From Gammaproteobacteria bacterium (GTDB taxonomy: Bacteria; Pseudomonadota; Gammaproteobacteria; JACKNK01): 64,000 bases of DNA. Below are positions 62,025 to 64,000 of the stretch, one piece after another. How positions within the stretch are numbered: position 1 is the stretch's first letter; each line of letters begins with the position of its first letter. Location of the stretch: positions 248,001 to 312,000 of the forward strand of contig JACKNK010000004.1 in assembly GCA_024234955.1 (NCBI GenBank), read 5' to 3'. The notes under the pieces were generated by a model. It was not told the origin of the DNA. It worked only from the letters and a program-made list of their open reading frames with translations, and searched no databases. The position numbers and the translations under genes were made by a program.

Positions 62025-62098
62025 AGGTAGGGCGGAACCCGAAGGGCTTCCGCCATATCCCCAACGGCGGCGGAAGCCCTCCGGGTTCCGCCCTACCT
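62025..62098. repeat. Long inverted repeat, 30-bp arms (REP/BIME-like)
   Basis: Left arm 62025-62054 (AGGTAGGGCGGAACCC...TTCCGCC) pairs with right arm 62069-62098 with a single mismatch around a 14-base loop. The outer GGTAGGGCGGAA core is typical of dispersed extragenic palindromes. It lies between convergent genes and may end or protect transcripts. Confidence 0.85.
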
Positions 62099-62176
62099 TG
62101 CTATCTCGCTTTGTCGCCCCGCTAAAGTGCGATGAACCTTTTTTTTGCCGCGCTGGATAAACTGGGGCACGGTCGC

Positions 62177-63562
62177 TTAGAACGGCAGTTCAATACTCGG
62201 CGATGCGGCTTCCATCCGGGCCCGGAATACATCCTTGATGCGTTCCAGCGCGGCTTCGTTATCGGCCTCGAAGCGGATCACCAGACAGGGCGTGGTGTTG
62301 GAGGCGCGGACCAGGCCGAAGCCATCGGCGAAATCGGCGCGCACCCCGTCGATGGTCGCGATCTGCGCACCCTCGATCGGACCCAGGGCGGAGAAGTTAT
62401 TCATGAACTCGATCTGCCCGCCCTCTTCGAAACAGACATTCAGTTCCGGGGTGTTGACGCTGTCCGGCAGGGCATCGAAGACCTCGGTCGGGCTGCGCGA
62501 ATCCTTGGCGAGGATTTCCAGCAGCCGGGCGGTCGCATAAAGCGCATCGTCGAAACCGTACCAACGTTCCTTGAAGAACACATGGCCCGACATTTCTCCC
62601 GCCAGCAGCGCGCCGGTTTCGCGCATCTTTGCCTTGATCAGGGAATGGCCGGTCTTCCACATCATCGGGTCGCCGCCGTGGGCCGCGATCGTGGTGTGGA
62701 CGTGACGCGAACATTTGACGTCGTAAATGATGCGCCCACCGGGGTTGCGTTCGACCACGTCCGCCGCCCACAGCATCAGCAGGCGATCCGGCCAGATGAT
62801 GTCGCCGTTCGCGGTGACCACGCCGACACGATCGCCGTCGCCGTCGAAGGCAAGCCCAAGTTCCGCACCGGTTTCCCTTACTGCGGCAATCACGTCCTCA
62901 AGATTGGACGGCTTGGCGGGATCCGGATGATGGTTCGGGAAGGTGCCGTCGATCTCGCAGAACAGTTCGGCGGTGACTTCACAGCCCAGCGCCTTGAGCA
63001 GCTTGGGGGCGAGCTCACCGGCAACGCCATTTCCGGCGTCCACCGCCACCTTGAGGGGTCGCGCCAGTTTGACGTCGGACAGAATGCGTTCCAGATACGG
63101 TTCGCGCAGGTCCAGACTGCTGCGCTTGCCTTCGCCCTTTTTGACATCGCCTTCATAGACGCGACGCTTCAGATCCTGGATCGCGGCCTCGGCCAGAGTC
63201 TCACCCGCCAGCACCATCTTCAGGCCGTTGTATTCGGGCGGATTGTGCGATCCGGTGACCATGACCCCGGAGCTGGTATCCAGGGTATTGGTGGCGTAAT
63301 AGAGCACCGGCGTGGGCACCATGCCCAGATCGATGACATCTGCGCCCGTGCTCACTATGCCCTCGGCGAGCGCATCAAGCAGGCCAGGCCCGGACAAACG
63401 GCCATCCCGCGCAACGGCCACTGCCTTGTCACCGCGACGCTGCGCCTCAGTACCGACGGCGCGACCGATTTCGCGGACGGCATCGGGGGTCAGCGCATTG
63501 GCCACCACACCCCGAATATCGTAAGCGCGGAAGATTGACTCGGGAATTTCATTGGGGTTCAT
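62177..63562 (-). CDS. algC: Phosphomannomutase/phosphoglucomutase
   Basis: A 461-residue alpha-D-phosphohexomutase that interconverts hexose 6- and 1-phosphates for LPS and exopolysaccharide precursors. The phosphoserine loop is VTGSHNPPEYNGLK (Ser105). The metal loop is AFDGDGDRVGVV. The sugar loop is GEMSGHVFF and the C-terminal phosphate loop RASNTTPCLVIRFEAD. N-terminus ESIFRAYDIRGVV is typical. It follows coaBC by 41 bases; dut, often between them in related genomes, is absent. Confidence 0.95.
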   Translation of the reverse strand: MNPNEIPESIFRAYDIRGVVANALTPDAVREIGRAVGTEAQRRGDKAVAVARDGRLSGPGLLDALAEGIVSTGADVIDLGMVPTPVLYYATNTLDTSSGVMVTGSHNPPEYNGLKMVLAGETLAEAAIQDLKRRVYEGDVKKGEGKRSSLDLREPYLERILSDVKLARPLKVAVDAGNGVAGELAPKLLKALGCEVTAELFCEIDGTFPNHHPDPAKPSNLEDVIAAVRETGAELGLAFDGDGDRVGVVTANGDIIWPDRLLMLWAADVVERNPGGRIIYDVKCSRHVHTTIAAHGGDPMMWKTGHSLIKAKMRETGALLAGEMSGHVFFKERWYGFDDALYATARLLEILAKDSRSPTEVFDALPDSVNTPELNVCFEEGGQIEFMNNFSALGPIEGAQIATIDGVRADFADGFGLVRASNTTPCLVIRFEADNEAALERIKDVFRARMEAASPSIELPF

Positions 63563-63603
63563 GGGCGTCCTGGGTCCTTAATAGTGCGAATGACAGTCAT
63601 AGA

Positions 63604-64000
63604 TTAGCGGGAACTGAGGCGTTCCGAGATCAGCGTGATCAAGTGACGCGCAAGTTCCGTTTTTCGCGCACGTGCAAGGTGTTTCTCGCCACCTCGCCAG
63701 AGCACCAGCAAGGCGTTGTCCTCGCTGTCGAAGCCTATGCCCGGTTGACTCACGTCATTGGCCGCGACCATGTCGAGCTGCTTGCGTTCAAGCTTGTCGC
63801 GCGCGTAGTCCGCCAGATCGTGGGTTTCCGCCGCGAAGCCCACGCAGAAGGGTCGCTCTGCCCGCGATGCCACCGTCGCAAGGATGTCTTCCGTGCGCGC
63901 CATTTCCAGGCTGAGCGTGGCGTCGGATTTCTTGATCTTGTCTTTTGCAACGCGGACAGGGCGGTAGTCGGCGACCGCCGCCGCCGCGATGAAAATATCG
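63604..64000 (-). CDS. coaBC: Phosphopantothenoylcysteine decarboxylase/phosphopantothenate-cysteine ligase, C-terminal part (cut by window edge)
   Basis: The visible 132 codons are the C-terminal CoaB domain. The frame runs DIFIAAAAVADYRPVRVA, then KDKIKKSDATLSLEMART, and later RPFCVGFAAETHDLADYARDK, VAANDVSQPGIGF and ARHLITLISERL. These are the ligase motifs (AAVADYRP; K-I-K-K; GFAAET). The bifunctional enzyme makes 4'-phosphopantetheine for CoA. The N-terminal CoaC domain lies beyond the window. An internal ATG at 63903 is not the true start. Confidence 0.95.
   Translation of the reverse strand, partial: DIFIAAAAVADYRPVRVAKDKIKKSDATLSLEMARTEDILATVASRAERPFCVGFAAETHDLADYARDKLERKQLDMVAANDVSQPGIGFDSEDNALLVLWRGGEKHLARARKTELARHLITLISERLSSR

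Noticed and set aside
61870..62064. Minus-strand 64-codon frame beside the 30-bp palindrome
   Set aside because: The start lies inside the palindrome and no homology is recognised; at most a gene remnant.
1..64000. CRISPR arrays, tRNA or rRNA genes, integrases, transposases, phage genes
   Set aside because: None was recognised on either strand; the repeats found are isolated palindromes, not regularly spaced direct repeats.

Overview
The window looks like a chromosome segment of a GC-rich gammaproteobacterial sulfur oxidiser (Chromatiales-like). The main pointers are aprBA (APS reductase), a dissimilatory-type sat (ATP sulfurylase), a sulfide:quinone-oxidoreductase-like flavoprotein, and gammaproteobacterial gene neighbourhoods such as purN-purM / DUF2066 / CDP-alcohol transferase / hda and coaBC-algC. 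I do not name a genus. No rRNA, tRNA, CRISPR array, prophage or insertion sequence was recognised.

Layout. 1-3.6 kb: purine synthesis (purN, purM), a DUF2066 exported protein, a CDP-alcohol phosphatidyltransferase and hda. 3.6-15.3 kb: an LPS/surface-glycan locus. Plus strand: two GT4 glycosyltransferases and a polysaccharide deacetylase. Minus strand: a tightly overlapped run msbA > GT9 > GT4 > GT9 > GT9 > GT4 > O-antigen ligase. 15.4-20.3 kb: dienelactone hydrolase, DUF3293 protein, the methionine-salvage operon mtnB-mtnD-mtnC and a membrane GAF receptor. 20.8-23.1 kb: two tandem paralogous PEP-CTERM-type surface proteins, each behind a sigma54-type -24/-12 element. 23.4-27.1 kb: YkgJ-family protein and aprBA. 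27.5-32.4 kb: an unrecognised gene, metallophosphoesterase, PfkB kinase, dcd, Rieske protein, BASS transporter, lipoprotein. 32.5-38.5 kb: glycogen phosphorylase and a lemA / M48 protease / exported nuclease operon. 38.7-44.5 kb: Tyr/Pro/Gly-rich exported protein, FKBP isomerase, Met-rich exported protein, SCP2 protein, SQR-like flavoprotein, tautomerase. 44.9-48.0 kb: LysR regulator, then argD-argF behind a strong promoter and an attenuator-like hairpin.

48-53.5 kb is the most unusual stretch: a third PEP-CTERM protein, a 99-codon internally deleted copy of sat, a HAF-repeat PEP-CTERM protein whose tail runs into the deleted sat's leader, a TPR/glycosyltransferase-like protein, then intact sat. 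Both sat copies carry the same leader and the same terminator, so this is a duplication with later decay and insertion. 53.7-64 kb: DAHP synthase, a PAS sigma54 activator, rsmD, an M16 peptidase pair, ftsY, a fifth PEP-CTERM protein, algC and the 3' part of coaBC.

How the parts connect. AprBA and Sat together oxidise sulfite to sulfate through APS. Five proteins end in a PEP-CTERM-like motif/transmembrane/Arg tail, and four have -24/-12 elements 52-60 bp before the start, suggesting one sigma54-controlled surface-protein regulon. No exosortase gene is present here, so the sorting enzyme must be elsewhere if these tails are functional.
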